DNA of 58,922 bases, taken from positions 1-58,922 of the forward strand of contig NZ_JAFIRA010000020.1 of assembly GCF_022848905.1 (NCBI RefSeq). Direction: 5' to 3'. Below, piece after piece: positions 25,149 through 35,053 of this stretch. Source of the stretch: Thermostichus vulcanus str. 'Rupite' (GTDB taxonomy: Bacteria; Cyanobacteriota; Cyanobacteriia; Thermostichales; Thermostichaceae). The first letter of the stretch is position 1. Each line of letters begins with the position of its first letter. Under the pieces are notes generated by a model that ran no database searches, was not told the DNA's origin, and was given only the letters and a program-made list of their open reading frames with translations. Made by a program: the position numbers and the translations under genes.

Positions 25149-26867
25149 ATGAAGCTCCGCCAAAAAATCTTCTGGCTCATGGGCTCCTCCCTCTTTTGTG
25201 GTGTTGTGGGCTTAACCGGGTTGGTGCTGCATTGGGGATCCTCCTTTCGGGTGGAATCGGCACGGATCGCAGCTCCAGAAGCTAGGGTTCAGACTGTAAC
25301 AGCCTACGAAGACTTGGCCTGGTTCTATCTGATGTTGCTAGGGATCAGCCTCGGATCTTCGGTTTGGCTGCTGGTTTTGTTGGATCAACAGGTGCTCAGT
25401 CGCTTGCAGCCCTCTGGGAGTGGATTGGAGGAGGGATCCCCAACTGGACAGAATCAAGCCCAAGCTAGGAGCAAATCTCAGCAGATCCAACACCTCAACG
25501 CTGCCCTAGAACAGCAGGTGCAACAGCAAACGGCCCAGCTACGGCAGTCCCTCAACTACGAAGCAACCCTCAAGCGCATCACCGACAAAGTTCGGGACAG
25601 CCTGGAAGAAGACCAGATTTTGCAAACGGCGGTACAGGAGCTGGCCACCAGCTTAGAGCTTCTAGGATGTGATGCAGCCCTATACAATCTGGAGCTGGGC
25701 ATCAGCACCATAACCTATGAATATGGAGCCGGTTTGCCCTCCAAACTCAAGTCCACCATAGACCTTGACGAGCAGGGTGGCCTCTACCGTCGTCTGCTCG
25801 CTGGGGATCCGGTTTTACTGTGCCAGGTTCCGCCAACTCGAGTGCGGAAGCTTACCAAACCGCTCCTGTGTCTGGCCTGTCCCATCTTCGACCGTTTCCG
25901 AAGTCCAGACGCTTTTACAGAGCGCACACAACCAAACCTGTTCACAGCCTGCAAAACCCCGCCGCAGGAGCTAGCTATCTTTGGGGATCTCTGGCTGTTC
26001 AAACCGATTGACCAAGAGTTTAGCGAGTCCGAAATCCGGCTGGTGCAGCAGGTGGCCACCCAATGTGCGATTGGACTGCGACAAGCACGCTTGTACAAAG
26101 CCTTACAGAGCCAGGTGGCTCAGCTGGAGTCGTTGCATCAACTCAAGGATGATTTTCTCAACACCATCTCCCACGAGTTGCGCACCCCCATGTCCAACAT
26201 CAAAATGTCCCTCTACATGATCCGCAAAACCCAGAATGAGGAGCAGCGGCAGCGCTATCTGGACATCCTGGAAACCGAATCTAACCGCGAGATTGAGCTG
26301 ATTAACGATTTGCTGGATTTGCAGCGGCTAGAAGCGGGCGTGGATCAACCCCTTTTAGAACCCGTGGATTTGACTCGTTGGATCCCGGCTCAGCTGCGCT
26401 CGTTTGAGGCTCGTATCGCCCATTATCAGCAAACGCTACAGGTGGAACTGGATCCGGCTTTGGAATCAACTGAGCCCCAACTGTGGTCAGATACCCAACG
26501 CCTATCCCGCATTTTGGGGGAGCTGATCAACAACGCCTGCAAGTACACTGCTCCAGGAGGCGCCATACACCTGCGGGTCGCATCTGAGCTTGGCCAAATC
26601 CGCTTTGAGATTACCAATCCTGCCCAGATCCCTGCCGATCAACTGCCGCATCTGTTTAAGAAGTTTTACCGGGTGCCAAACGGGGATCCCTGGAACCGGG
26701 GGGGTACCGGCTTGGGGTTAGCCTTGGTGAAAAAATTGGTGGAACAACTGGGGGGTAAGATCAACGTAACCAGTCAGGCAGGGTTGACCACCTTCTGGTT
26801 TGTGGTGCCCCACCACCGATCGCCATCTCACCCTGGATCATTGGCCGTGTCTCTCCCCCAGCCTTGA
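25149..26867 (+). CDS. Membrane-bound sensor histidine kinase with GAF domain
   Basis: About 572 residues. Two membrane helices near the N-terminus (FWLMGSSLFCGVVGLTGLVL and LAWFYLMLLGISLGSSVWLLVLL) flank a short outside segment. A coiled-coil linker and a GAF-like domain (about residues 150-320) follow, then the HisKA domain with the phosphorylated His in NTISHELRTPMSNIK. The ATPase domain has the N box LGELINNACKYT and the G2 box GTGLGLALVKKLVEQLGG. No response regulator gene is adjacent, so it is an orphan kinase. The ATG at 25149 is preferred to an upstream in-frame start at 25104. Confidence 0.87.
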   Translation: MKLRQKIFWLMGSSLFCGVVGLTGLVLHWGSSFRVESARIAAPEARVQTVTAYEDLAWFYLMLLGISLGSSVWLLVLLDQQVLSRLQPSGSGLEEGSPTGQNQAQARSKSQQIQHLNAALEQQVQQQTAQLRQSLNYEATLKRITDKVRDSLEEDQILQTAVQELATSLELLGCDAALYNLELGISTITYEYGAGLPSKLKSTIDLDEQGGLYRRLLAGDPVLLCQVPPTRVRKLTKPLLCLACPIFDRFRSPDAFTERTQPNLFTACKTPPQELAIFGDLWLFKPIDQEFSESEIRLVQQVATQCAIGLRQARLYKALQSQVAQLESLHQLKDDFLNTISHELRTPMSNIKMSLYMIRKTQNEEQRQRYLDILETESNREIELINDLLDLQRLEAGVDQPLLEPVDLTRWIPAQLRSFEARIAHYQQTLQVELDPALESTEPQLWSDTQRLSRILGELINNACKYTAPGGAIHLRVASELGQIRFEITNPAQIPADQLPHLFKKFYRVPNGDPWNRGGTGLGLALVKKLVEQLGGKINVTSQAGLTTFWFVVPHHRSPSHPGSLAVSLPQP

Positions 26868-27004
26868 TCCCCTGTGTTCTTGTTCAGGCAGGAATCCCAG
26901 CGAAACTCGGCAACCCTTTCTTCCCCGTACATGACCCCAGTTAGGGAGAGTTTTCCCACTGCTGTACTCCCCAACTCTCTGTTCGTACAGCCTTTTGCAG
27001 GCTG

Positions 27005-28153
27005 ATGGCATCCATGACTGCTCTTCCCCTAATTGCCGTGATCTTGGGCACTCGCCCGGAAGCAATTAAGCTGGCTCCCGTGATCCATGCTTTACAAGCC
27101 AGCCCCCATTTGCGTACGGAGGTGATTTTGACTGGGCAACACCGGGAAATGGTGGATCAAGTGATGCAGCTGTTTGGCCTAGAAGCGGATCGGGATCTGG
27201 CGATTATGCGCCCTCGCCAAAGCCTGACCGATATTACCGAAGCCACCCTACGCGGTTTGGAAACCTATTTCAACACCAGTCAGCCGGATCTGATCCTGGT
27301 GCAGGGAGATACCACCACTGCTTTTGCTGCCACCCTGGCTGCTTTTTATCAACGGATCCCGGTGGGGCATGTGGAAGCGGGTCTGCGCACCGATGATCTC
27401 TACAATCCCTTCCCAGAAGAAGCCAATCGCCGCTTGATCTCCCAATTGGCCAGCCTGCATTTTGCCCCCACCCCCCAAGCGGTCGAAAACCTGAAGCGAG
27501 ATCACGTGGTGGGATCCATCCATTGCACCGGCAACACCGTCATCGATGCTCTGCTGCAGGTGGCGGCCCAGGGGATCCCTTGCCCGATCCCCGGATTGGA
27601 TTGGGAGCGACATCGTGTTCTGTTGGTGACATTGCACCGGCGGGAAAATTGGGGGGAACCCCTCGCCTCAATTGGAGAAGCCCTGCTGCAGATCCTGGAA
27701 GAGTTTCCCGATACTGCCCTGCTGCTGCCCTTGCACCGCAACCCTGTCGTCCGGGATCCCTTACAAGCTCAACTGGGATCCCATCAGCGGGCCTTCTTGG
27801 TGGAGCCGTTGGACTATCACCTTTGGGTGGCAGCCATGCAGCGCTGCACCCTAATCCTGAGTGATTCCGGGGGGATTCAAGAAGAGGCCCCAGCCCTGGG
27901 TAAGCCCGTTTTGGTGCTGCGACACACTACCGAACGCCCAGAAGCAATCGCTGCTGGCACCGCCCGCCTGGTGGGCACCTCCACCAGTGGGATCGTCAAT
28001 GCTGCTCGGGAATTGCTCTCGGATCCCCAGGCCTATGCCCGCATGGCCCAAGCTAAAAATCCCTTTGGAGATGGCACTGCTGCCCAACATATTCGCACCC
28101 TCATCGAGCAGTGGGTTATGGCCAGGAAAAACTCGATAGGCTCAGCTGAGTAG
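27005..28153 (+). CDS. wecB: UDP-N-acetylglucosamine 2-epimerase (non-hydrolysing)
   Basis: A 382-residue enzyme converting UDP-GlcNAc to UDP-ManNAc for cell-surface polysaccharide. Typical parts are VILGTRPEAIKLAPVIHAL at the start, VQGDTTTAFAATLAAFY, HVEAGLRTDDLYNPFPEEANRRL, and the nucleotide-sugar site LILSDSGGIQEEAPALGKPVLVLR. The length matches the family. It stands alone without other polysaccharide genes next to it. Confidence 0.92.
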   Translation: MASMTALPLIAVILGTRPEAIKLAPVIHALQASPHLRTEVILTGQHREMVDQVMQLFGLEADRDLAIMRPRQSLTDITEATLRGLETYFNTSQPDLILVQGDTTTAFAATLAAFYQRIPVGHVEAGLRTDDLYNPFPEEANRRLISQLASLHFAPTPQAVENLKRDHVVGSIHCTGNTVIDALLQVAAQGIPCPIPGLDWERHRVLLVTLHRRENWGEPLASIGEALLQILEEFPDTALLLPLHRNPVVRDPLQAQLGSHQRAFLVEPLDYHLWVAAMQRCTLILSDSGGIQEEAPALGKPVLVLRHTTERPEAIAAGTARLVGTSTSGIVNAARELLSDPQAYARMAQAKNPFGDGTAAQHIRTLIEQWVMARKNSIGSAE

Positions 28154-28250
28154 GCTCATTTTACGTAGAGGGATCCGAGTCGGGTAGCAAACCGTTACGA
28201 TGAAAACCGTTTCTGTACCGGGTCTCTCAATAGAATGACCAAACCCAAGA

Positions 28251-28877
28251 ATGACCCGTGAGACTCAAAAATCGCTAGCGAAAGGGATCCCCATGATGAG
28301 CATGACCTCAACTGCCTCTGCCCCCACCGTTGTTCGGGTACCGATTGTGGATGCCACCCCGGAAAATGTACAGCCCTTCGGTCAGTTGTTGGGGGATGAT
28401 GTGGCCAAACCGGGGTTGGGGATCCCGTTTTATCAAGGGCGGGTTCTGGAAGGGGAAAACATCGACTTCGAGTACACTGGCAAAGCCGTCATCCGCACCG
28501 CCAAAATCCTGCCCGGTTACCCGCCCGTGCTCTGGTTGGAGCGCCACATGCGCATGACGCAGTTGTTCATTGCCTTGGGCCAAGAGCCCTTCATCATGGT
28601 GATGGCCCCACCCAATCATCCTAAGGAAGCTCCCGATTTGGATCAAGTCCAAGCCCTGCGTTTTCCTCCCGGACATGGGCTACTTCTGCACCTGGGCACC
28701 TGGCACGATTTCCCCATTGCCTGTGAGCGCCCTGTAGTGGTGCTAACCGCCAACTCCGACGAAGTGGTGGAGGCACTGGCCAGCATGAAAGGGGCCCATG
28801 AAATGAATCAGGGGGATGTGTTCAAAATTTCCCTGCCCCAGCGGCTCAAGGCAGAAATCCAGTTGGAACTGGTTTAG
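28251..28877 (+). CDS. Ureidoglycolate lyase-like protein (AllA fold)
   Basis: A 208-residue cupin-like protein (194 residues if started at the ATG at 28293). PTVVRVPIVDATPENVQPFGQLL is the family start, and ERHMRMTQLFIALGQEPFIMVMAP and GTWHDFPIACERPVVVLTAN contain the residues typical of ureidoglycolate lyase. Classical family members release urea from ureidoglycolate in purine breakdown. No allantoin pathway genes are present here, so the true substrate may differ. A membrane transporter gene follows 29 bases downstream and could carry a related compound. Confidence 0.75.
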   Translation: MTRETQKSLAKGIPMMSMTSTASAPTVVRVPIVDATPENVQPFGQLLGDDVAKPGLGIPFYQGRVLEGENIDFEYTGKAVIRTAKILPGYPPVLWLERHMRMTQLFIALGQEPFIMVMAPPNHPKEAPDLDQVQALRFPPGHGLLLHLGTWHDFPIACERPVVVLTANSDEVVEALASMKGAHEMNQGDVFKISLPQRLKAEIQLELV

Positions 28878-28906
28878 TTTGCCTTCACCCCCCCAAAACG
28901 GTACCC

Positions 28907-30136
28907 ATGTCCGAGAGCAGATCCCTGACAGAAACGAATCTTCCTTTGCAGAACTCCAAAATATCAGTACTCAAACTGGCGGGCTGTCAAGCTTTGGCGA
29001 TGACGGGCAACTCCGTCTTGTTTACAGTGGCAGCCTTGATCGGGGCTAACCTATTGACCGACAAAAGCTGGGCGACCCTCCCTCTGGCGCTGCTGCACCT
29101 GGCCACCCTGTTCACCACGATCCCAGCCTCATTGTGGATGGCGCGAATGGGGCGTAAGGTGGGCTTTGCCACTGGTATCGGGATGGGCATGCTCGGGGCT
29201 GGATTGGGAGCCTATGCCATTTTCGCGGGCAGCTTTGTCGGGTTTTGTCTGGCTATGGTGCTGTTGGGCTGTTTCAATGGCTTTGTTGGCTACTACCGTT
29301 TTGCAGCTGCGGAACTGGCTAGCGAGTCCTTTCGCAGTATGGCCATCTCACTGGTGGTGGCGGGGGGTGTGGTGGCAGCAGTCTTGGGGCCTCAACTGGC
29401 CACTTGGACGAAAGATTGGTTCGCGGAAGCCCCCTTTGCGGGCTGTTTACTCACGATCATCCTGTTGCAGGCAATCTCCTTGCCTTTGCTGGCCAGTGTG
29501 CCCTTACTCCCTTGGCAAAAAACTGAACAGGTGGAGCAGGGCCGTCCGTTGTTGACCATCATCAGGCAGCCGGTGTTCGTTGTGGCGGTGTTGGGCAGTA
29601 TGCTCGGGTACGGGGTAATGGTGCTGATCATGACCTCAACACCCTTGGCGATGGTGGAACATGCTTTCCCCTTTCACCAGGCTGCCTTTGTCATTCAGTG
29701 GCATGTGTTGGGCATGTTTGCACCTTCTTTTATCACGGGGGCCCTGATCGTTCGCTTTGGTCTGCTGAATATCATCCTGACGGGTGGGATCCTGAACCTG
29801 CTTTGCATCGCCATCAACCTGTCGGGTATTAGCCTGATGCACTACTGGACTGCCTTGTTGCTGTTGGGTATTGGCTGGAACTTTTTGTTTGTCGGCTCCA
29901 CTACGTTGCTCACGGAAGCCTACACGCCAGCAGAACGGGCCAAAACCCAGGCAGCCCATGACTTTCTCATGTTTAGCGGTGTCGCGGCCTCAACAATCCT
30001 GTCGGGTGACTTGTTGAATCGCTGGGGATGGCAGGCGGTAAATGGGGCTGGCCTACCCATGGTGCTGTTGGCGTTTGGGGCAGTCTTCTGGCTCCAGAAA
30101 CAACGGGGGCAGGATCCGTGGGCAAAAAGCCTGTAG
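28907..30136 (+). CDS. Major facilitator superfamily transporter
   Basis: A 409-residue protein with about twelve hydrophobic segments. The MFS loop signature appears as ASLWMARMGRKVGFATGIG between helices 2 and 3, and a second loop near WHVLGMFAPSFITGALIVRFG lies after helix 6. The start MSESRSLTETNLPLQ is soluble. It probably shares a transcript with the ureidoglycolate-lyase-like gene. The transported compound is unknown. Confidence 0.85.
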   Translation: MSESRSLTETNLPLQNSKISVLKLAGCQALAMTGNSVLFTVAALIGANLLTDKSWATLPLALLHLATLFTTIPASLWMARMGRKVGFATGIGMGMLGAGLGAYAIFAGSFVGFCLAMVLLGCFNGFVGYYRFAAAELASESFRSMAISLVVAGGVVAAVLGPQLATWTKDWFAEAPFAGCLLTIILLQAISLPLLASVPLLPWQKTEQVEQGRPLLTIIRQPVFVVAVLGSMLGYGVMVLIMTSTPLAMVEHAFPFHQAAFVIQWHVLGMFAPSFITGALIVRFGLLNIILTGGILNLLCIAINLSGISLMHYWTALLLLGIGWNFLFVGSTTLLTEAYTPAERAKTQAAHDFLMFSGVAASTILSGDLLNRWGWQAVNGAGLPMVLLAFGAVFWLQKQRGQDPWAKSL

Positions 30137-30173
30137 AGGGATGCCTTCCTCGAGTCTGGAGATGCCGTTAGGG

Positions 30174-30965
30174 TCAAGGGGATCCACGCCCGTTCAGGCA
30201 AGGTTGCGCCATCAGGGATCCATCCGGCAGGATCATCCATTGTCCGGCAAAGGTTTGTTGCAGCAGCCCCGACACCATCACCTCCTGGCACGGCCCAAAA
30301 GCGATCACGCGTCGATTGAGCAAGAGAACCTGTTGAAACCGTTGCCAAACCAAGCCCAAATCGTGGGTGGAAAGCAGGATCGTTACCCCTTGCCCTTGCA
30401 ACTCTGCCAGCACCTGCAACACCTCCTCTTGATGGGAAATATCCACCCCACTAAAGGGTTCATCCATCAACAAAACCTGGGGTTCTTGAGCCAGGGCACG
30501 GGCCAGAAACACCCGTTGTTGTTGTCCACCCGACAGTTCCCCAATGGCAGCAGTCGCCAGCTCCGCCAGCCCCAGCCGCTCCAGACAAACCCAGGCCATT
30601 TCCCGATCTGAAGCCTGCAAACGTTGATGCCAGCGCCGTTGACGGTAGCGCCCCATCAGCACCACATCCAGTACCGTCACCGGAAAGCGCCAGTCCACCT
30701 CCTCCCGCTGCGGAATGTAGGCAACGGAAAGGGCTTTCTTAGCCTGCCTCTGATCTACATCCCCATCGAAGTTTTGTAGACCCACCTGGATCCCACCCCG
30801 CCACAGGGGCAATAGACCGACCAGCGCCTTAAACAGGGTGGATTTCCCTGCTCCATTTGGCCCGACCACTGCCACCAGGGATCCCGTTGGAATATGCAGG
30901 TCGATCCCCTGGAGCACCGCCTGTTCCCCATAACCAACCCACACATCTTGCAAGCGGATATGCAC
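30174..30965 (-). CDS. Zinc/manganese ABC transporter ATP-binding protein (ZnuC/MntB type)
   Basis: A 263-residue ATPase with Walker A GPNGAGKSTLFKAL, signature ELSGGQQQRVFLARALAQ, Walker B VLLMDEPFSGVD and switch His in LLSTHDLGLV. The combination PQREEVDWRFPVTVLDVVLMGRY is characteristic of the metal-chelate ABC group. It starts with GTG. The binding-protein gene lies about 95 bases upstream on the same strand. No ZnuB-type permease gene is present on either side, so that subunit is encoded elsewhere. Confidence 0.85.
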   Translation of the reverse strand: MHIRLQDVWVGYGEQAVLQGIDLHIPTGSLVAVVGPNGAGKSTLFKALVGLLPLWRGGIQVGLQNFDGDVDQRQAKKALSVAYIPQREEVDWRFPVTVLDVVLMGRYRQRRWHQRLQASDREMAWVCLERLGLAELATAAIGELSGGQQQRVFLARALAQEPQVLLMDEPFSGVDISHQEEVLQVLAELQGQGVTILLSTHDLGLVWQRFQQVLLLNRRVIAFGPCQEVMVSGLLQQTFAGQWMILPDGSLMAQPCLNGRGSP

Positions 30966-31060
30966 GGCTTTTCACCCACACGGCTGACGGCACACCAATG
31001 GCTTAGGAGGACGACCTCCCGCTGACGCGAACGGAAAGGGATCCCCAAGCGGACTGAACT

Positions 31061-32227
31061 TCATCGCAGCGCCGTGACGATGGTTTCGGTGTTGTAGCGC
31101 ATCATGTCCAGATAGGTGGGGGCAGGACCATCCGCTGTGGAGGTGGAGTGACTGTAGAGGCGTTTAACCTGCAAATTCAACTCCTGGGCCAGTTGCTCCG
31201 CCAGTTGGGGATTGTTGCCCGTCTCCAGAAAAATCGCTGGCACATTGGTCTCCTGAAGGGTGTCGATGAGGCTGGCCAGTTCTCGCGCTGAAGGAGAGAC
31301 ATTGGTGCTCACACTAGGCAGGATCGTCCCGATCACCCGGAACCCATAGCGGTCGGCAAAATAGCCTAGGGTATCGTGGTTGGTCACCAGGAGCCGGTTG
31401 GACTCAGGGATCTGCGCCACCTGCTCTTGGATCCAAGTATCCAGCTCTTGTAACTGGGCAATGTAGGCAGCAGCATTTTCCGCATAGACATCCGCTCCGG
31501 CGGGATCCACTTTGGTCAGACCATCGCGGATATTTTCCACGTAGCGAATCACTTTCAGCGGATCTAGATAAAAGTGGGGATCCCCGTCGTGGGCATGGTG
31601 GTGTTTATCCGGTTCATGACTGTGCCCGTGGGAATGATTGTGAGAGTGCCCGTGGGAATGGCCATGGGAGTGCCCGTGGGACTCAGAGGGTTGCGCTTCC
31701 TTCTCTTCCGCGTGAGTATGCCCGTGCCCATGGGCGTGAGCAAATAAGGCTTCCTCCGATTCTGGAATCTGTCGCATGTCTAGGCCTGCCGAAGCCTCGA
31801 TTAGCAGTCGTTCACCGCCGACATTCTCCAGCAAGTTGCCCAAAAATTCCTCAAACCCACCGCCATTCACAATCAAAACTTGGCTATCGGCAACACGGCG
31901 CAAATCACTGGGAGCAGGTTCAAACCCATGCGGATCCACCCCAATGGGAATCAACGAATCCACCTGTAGACGCTCCCCAGCCACGTTTTGGGCAATATCG
32001 GCGATAAAGCTGGTACTGGCCAGTACCCGCAGCTCTACTTCTGGCTGGACAGCCTCTTCTGGATCTGCTGGAGCTGGCGCTTGGGCCACCAAGGTCGATT
32101 CCGAGATCTGAACTTGGGCAGTTCCTCTTTCCACCAGGCGACAGGCAGGCAAGCCCATCAAGCACAACAACGATAGGCTCAGGCTCCAGACAGAGGGTCG
32201 CGAAGCGCTAGGGCGTTCAATGTTCAT
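31061..32227 (-). CDS. znuA: Zinc-binding lipoprotein of a metal ABC transporter (ZnuA-like)
   Basis: A 388-residue periplasmic metal-binding protein. The signal ends in a lipobox (LCLMGLPACRL), so it should be a lipoprotein. Family motifs are VLASTSFIADIAQNVAG, PIGVDPHGFEP and RLLVTNHDTLGYFADRYG. A His-rich loop before DGDPHFYLDP, with repeated GHSH units and a KHHHAH end, marks a zinc carrier rather than a manganese one. A Zur-like box lies about 80 bases before the ATG. Upstream in-frame codons extend to 32371 but lie over the box. Confidence 0.88.
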   Translation of the reverse strand: MNIERPSASRPSVWSLSLSLLCLMGLPACRLVERGTAQVQISESTLVAQAPAPADPEEAVQPEVELRVLASTSFIADIAQNVAGERLQVDSLIPIGVDPHGFEPAPSDLRRVADSQVLIVNGGGFEEFLGNLLENVGGERLLIEASAGLDMRQIPESEEALFAHAHGHGHTHAEEKEAQPSESHGHSHGHSHGHSHNHSHGHSHEPDKHHHAHDGDPHFYLDPLKVIRYVENIRDGLTKVDPAGADVYAENAAAYIAQLQELDTWIQEQVAQIPESNRLLVTNHDTLGYFADRYGFRVIGTILPSVSTNVSPSARELASLIDTLQETNVPAIFLETGNNPQLAEQLAQELNLQVKRLYSHSTSTADGPAPTYLDMMRYNTETIVTALR

Positions 32228-32308
32228 AGGCCAACTCAGAAATCTACAGGCATCAGATAGGCACTCTCCACAGAGAGGCTGCCGCAGTAAGACCGGCAAT
32301 CCTATAAA

Positions 32309-32321
32309 GATAATCATTATC
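32309..32321. promoter_or_regulatory. Zur-like operator upstream of znuA
   Basis: GATAATCATTATC is a perfect 6-1-6 inverted repeat in an AT-rich setting and resembles cyanobacterial Zur boxes (TGATAAT-ATTATCA type). Its position about 80 bases before the start of a zinc-binding protein supports repression by Zur when zinc is plentiful. A Fur site has a similar look and is the main alternative. Confidence 0.65.
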
Positions 32322-32650
32322 ATTTTTTGCCGCAAGGGGTGGGATCCCTGTCTTGAGGTATTCCTGGTCACATTGGGTCGGGAATGCAGGTTTAACAGCA
32401 GGCAAGCCTAACAATTTGGGATCTCAACAGAAGCAAATCCGTCTGTCTAAGTGTTGAAAAATACCAATCCCTTCGCTTGGGAACTGTGTTACAAACCCTA
32501 AGTTGGGCTTCAGGGAGCAAAGCTGCCTCAAGAGCCAATTCTCAGCTCCTGCACCTGGGCTGATGTCATTGAGATCCTGAGGATCGGGGCACTGAGAAAG
32601 CGGGATCCCTCGGAAAAATCTATGCAATATCTATGCCGTTATCTGTGCCG

Positions 32651-32679
32651 TTGGCATCCGAAGAGAGTTGCTCTATATT
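32651..32679 (+). promoter_or_regulatory. Predicted ftsZ promoter
   Basis: TTGGCA (32651-32656) and TATATT (32674-32679) are separated by 17 bases and each differs by one base from the sigma-70 consensus. The ftsZ ATG follows about 55 bases later. Confidence 0.45.
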
Positions 32680-32733
32680 AAATCAGCTAGCGTGATCGAT
32701 CTTTGCCGCAATTAAGTTATCTTGAGAGCTGAC

Positions 32734-34008
32734 ATGCCATCCAATTGGTCAGACATCCATCCTCCCAATCCAGGGCAAGGCTTGGAGCAAACCCAGTCGA
32801 CACCTTCCCGTTGGAGTGACCGTTACGTGGGCGAGGCTTCTCACGTCGAGTACGAGAAGAATGGGTCGCAGACCAAAACGGCGGGTCATCCAGAGGGGAT
32901 CATGCCGAGCAGTACCGCGAAGATTAAGGTTGTGGGTGTGGGCGGCGGTGGTGGCAATGCGGTCAGTCGGATGGCGGCCAGCAGCCTCACGGGGGTTGAA
33001 TTTTGGAGTGTCAATACCGATTCTCAGGCGCTGATCCAGTCTTCCACGTTAAATCGGCTACAAATTGGACAAAAGTTGACGCGGGGTTTGGGGGCAGGCG
33101 GGAATCCTGCCATTGGTCGGAAGGCAGCAGAAGAATCCAGTGAAGAATTGTCGGCAGCTCTCAAGGGGGCAGACCTGGTCTTTATTGCTGCCGGCATGGG
33201 AGGGGGCACGGGTACCGGTGGAGCACCAATTGTTGCCCAAATTGCCAAAGAAAGTGGTGCTTTGACGGTGGGGGTAGTAACTCGGCCCTTTTCTTTTGAG
33301 GGCAAGCGCCGTACCAAGCAAGCAGAGGAAGGGATTCAAGCGCTGCAGGAGGCTGTCGATACCCTAATTGTCATCCCCAACGACAAGCTGCTCTCGGTGA
33401 TCTCGGAACAAACGCCTGTACAAGAGGCATTTCGCGTGGCAGATGATGTGTTGCGCCAGGGGGTACAAGGCATCTCGGATATCATCCTCATCCCGGGCAT
33501 GATCAATGTGGATTTTGCCGATGTGCGCAGCGTGATGGCTGATGCTGGCTCTGCCTTGATGGGCATTGGCATGGGATCTGGCAAATCTCGCGCCCGCGAG
33601 GCAGCTGTTACCGCAGTGTCTTCGCCGCTGTTGGAAACCTCCATCGAAGGGGCCAAGGGGGTTCTCTTCAACATCACGGGTGGCGCAGATCTATCCTTAC
33701 ACGAAGTCACTGCTGCAGCTGAGATCATTGCCGAGGCGGTCGATCCAGACGCCAACATCATCTTCGGCACCGTTCAAGACGAGCGTATGCAGGGGGAAGT
33801 GCGCATTACGGTCATTGCCACTGGCTTCCAAGGGGTGCAGCGCGCTGCTGCTACGTCCAAGAGTTCCTCCAACAACAGATCTGTTGATCGCAAACCGGCT
33901 ACCCCCAGTGGCGAGCCAACCTCCCGAAAAGCCCCTGAGCCGGAACCGCCAACTTCCGGTGGTTTGGATATTCCCGAGTTTTTGCGCCGCCGCCGCCCAA
34001 CCCTCTAG
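32734..34008 (+). CDS. ftsZ: Cell division protein FtsZ
   Basis: The tubulin-like GTPase that forms the division ring. The protein has about 424 residues. Key parts are [16 protein letters not shown], the tubulin signature [17 protein letters not shown], the T7 loop [15 protein letters not shown], and the conserved C-terminal peptide [12 protein letters not shown] that binds membrane anchors. A long N-terminal arm of about 65 residues before the GTPase domain is a cyanobacterial trait. The start is the ATG at 32734; a TTG at 32722 is less likely. The gene contains no GGATCC although the next gene has about six. Confidence 0.97.
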   Translation: MPSNWSDIHPPNPGQGLEQTQSTPSRWSDRYVGEASHVEYEKNGSQTKTAGHPEGIMPSSTAKIKVVGVGGGGGNAVSRMAASSLTGVEFWSVNTDSQALIQSSTLNRLQIGQKLTRGLGAGGNPAIGRKAAEESSEELSAALKGADLVFIAAGMGGGTGTGGAPIVAQIAKESGALTVGVVTRPFSFEGKRRTKQAEEGIQALQEAVDTLIVIPNDKLLSVISEQTPVQEAFRVADDVLRQGVQGISDIILIPGMINVDFADVRSVMADAGSALMGIGMGSGKSRAREAAVTAVSSPLLETSIEGAKGVLFNITGGADLSLHEVTAAAEIIAEAVDPDANIIFGTVQDERMQGEVRITVIATGFQGVQRAAATSKSSSNNRSVDRKPATPSGEPTSRKAPEPEPPTSGGLDIPEFLRRRRPTL

Positions 34009-34081
34009 GGTAAAATCCAACAAAATCCAACAAAAAAATCAAACTGTCGTGCTGAGGGTGTGGTGAGGGAGAGCAAGAACC

Positions 34082-35053
34082 ATGCGTATTGTCGTCTTGG
34101 CCGGGGGGCGTTCGTCAGAGCGTCAGGTTTCTTGGGTAACAGGCAAAGCCTGCAAGCGTGCTTTGGAGGATTTGGGGCATCAGGTGAAGCTGATCGATCC
34201 GGAGGTGGATTTGCCCCTGCGCCTATGGCAAGAACGAGAAGCCGGTTGTGATTTTGTCTGGATTGCCTTGCATGGCCCCGGTGGGGAAGATGGAGTGGTG
34301 CAAGGAATGCTCGACTGGTTGGGGTTGCCTTATCAGGGATCCGGGCGGTTGGCCAGTGCCTTGGCCATGGATAAGCTGGTGTCCAAACAGATCTTCCAAA
34401 CCGAAGGGATCCCAACCCCAGAGTGGATCGCCTGGGATAACCAAGCTCCCCTCCCTTGGGCCGAGTGTGTGGCAGCATTGGGATCCCCCTTGGTGATTAA
34501 ACCCAGCAACGAGGGTTCCACCGTCGGCATTAGCATTGTTGAAGATGAACCCTCTTTTACCCAGGGGCTGCAACTGGCCCGGTCGGTCTCGTCGCGGATC
34601 CTGTTGGAGCGGTATATCCCCGGCAAAGAGATTACCCTTTCCATCTTATCGGGGCAAATTCTGCCCGCCATTGAAATTATCCCAGCTCAGGGCAGCTTTT
34701 ACGATTACGAAGCCAAGTATGCTCCTGGGGGATCCCGTCATATCATCCCCTGTTCCCTCAGCCCGGCGGGATTGGCCCGCTGTGAGGCGGCGGGGCTGCG
34801 CGCCTACCAGGCTCTAGGATGCGAGGGATTGGCCCGGGTGGATCTGCGGGTGGATGCAGCAGAGAACCCCTGGGTGCTGGAGGTGAACACACTCCCCGGC
34901 ATGACCCCCACCTCCCTCTGTCCAGACGCGGCGGCAGCGCTGGGGTGGACCTTTACGGAACTGGTGGAGCGGATGTTGCAAGAGGCCCTCCAAAAAGCTT
35001 CTCTAACCCCTGCTGCTCGGACGGGATCCCCTCTACAAGAAAGCCAGAATTAA
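34082..35053 (+). CDS. ddl: D-alanine--D-alanine ligase
   Basis: A 323-residue ATP-grasp enzyme that joins two D-alanines for peptidoglycan. It begins MRIVVLAGGRSSERQVSWVTG, then has LHGPGGEDGVVQGMLDWLGLPYQGSG, VIKPSNEGSTVGISIV (ATP contacts), the metal-ligand ARVDLRV and VLEVNTLPGMTPTSLCPDAAAALG. It follows ftsZ by about 70 bases and could be co-transcribed. The 3' end overlaps the convergent gene by 21 bases. Confidence 0.95.
   Translation: MRIVVLAGGRSSERQVSWVTGKACKRALEDLGHQVKLIDPEVDLPLRLWQEREAGCDFVWIALHGPGGEDGVVQGMLDWLGLPYQGSGRLASALAMDKLVSKQIFQTEGIPTPEWIAWDNQAPLPWAECVAALGSPLVIKPSNEGSTVGISIVEDEPSFTQGLQLARSVSSRILLERYIPGKEITLSILSGQILPAIEIIPAQGSFYDYEAKYAPGGSRHIIPCSLSPAGLARCEAAGLRAYQALGCEGLARVDLRVDAAENPWVLEVNTLPGMTPTSLCPDAAAALGWTFTELVERMLQEALQKASLTPAARTGSPLQESQN

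Noticed and set aside
28190-28211. Two AACCGTT direct repeats 15 bases apart ahead of the ureidoglycolate-lyase-like gene
   Set aside because: A seven-base repeat pair is common by chance and no known regulator matches it.
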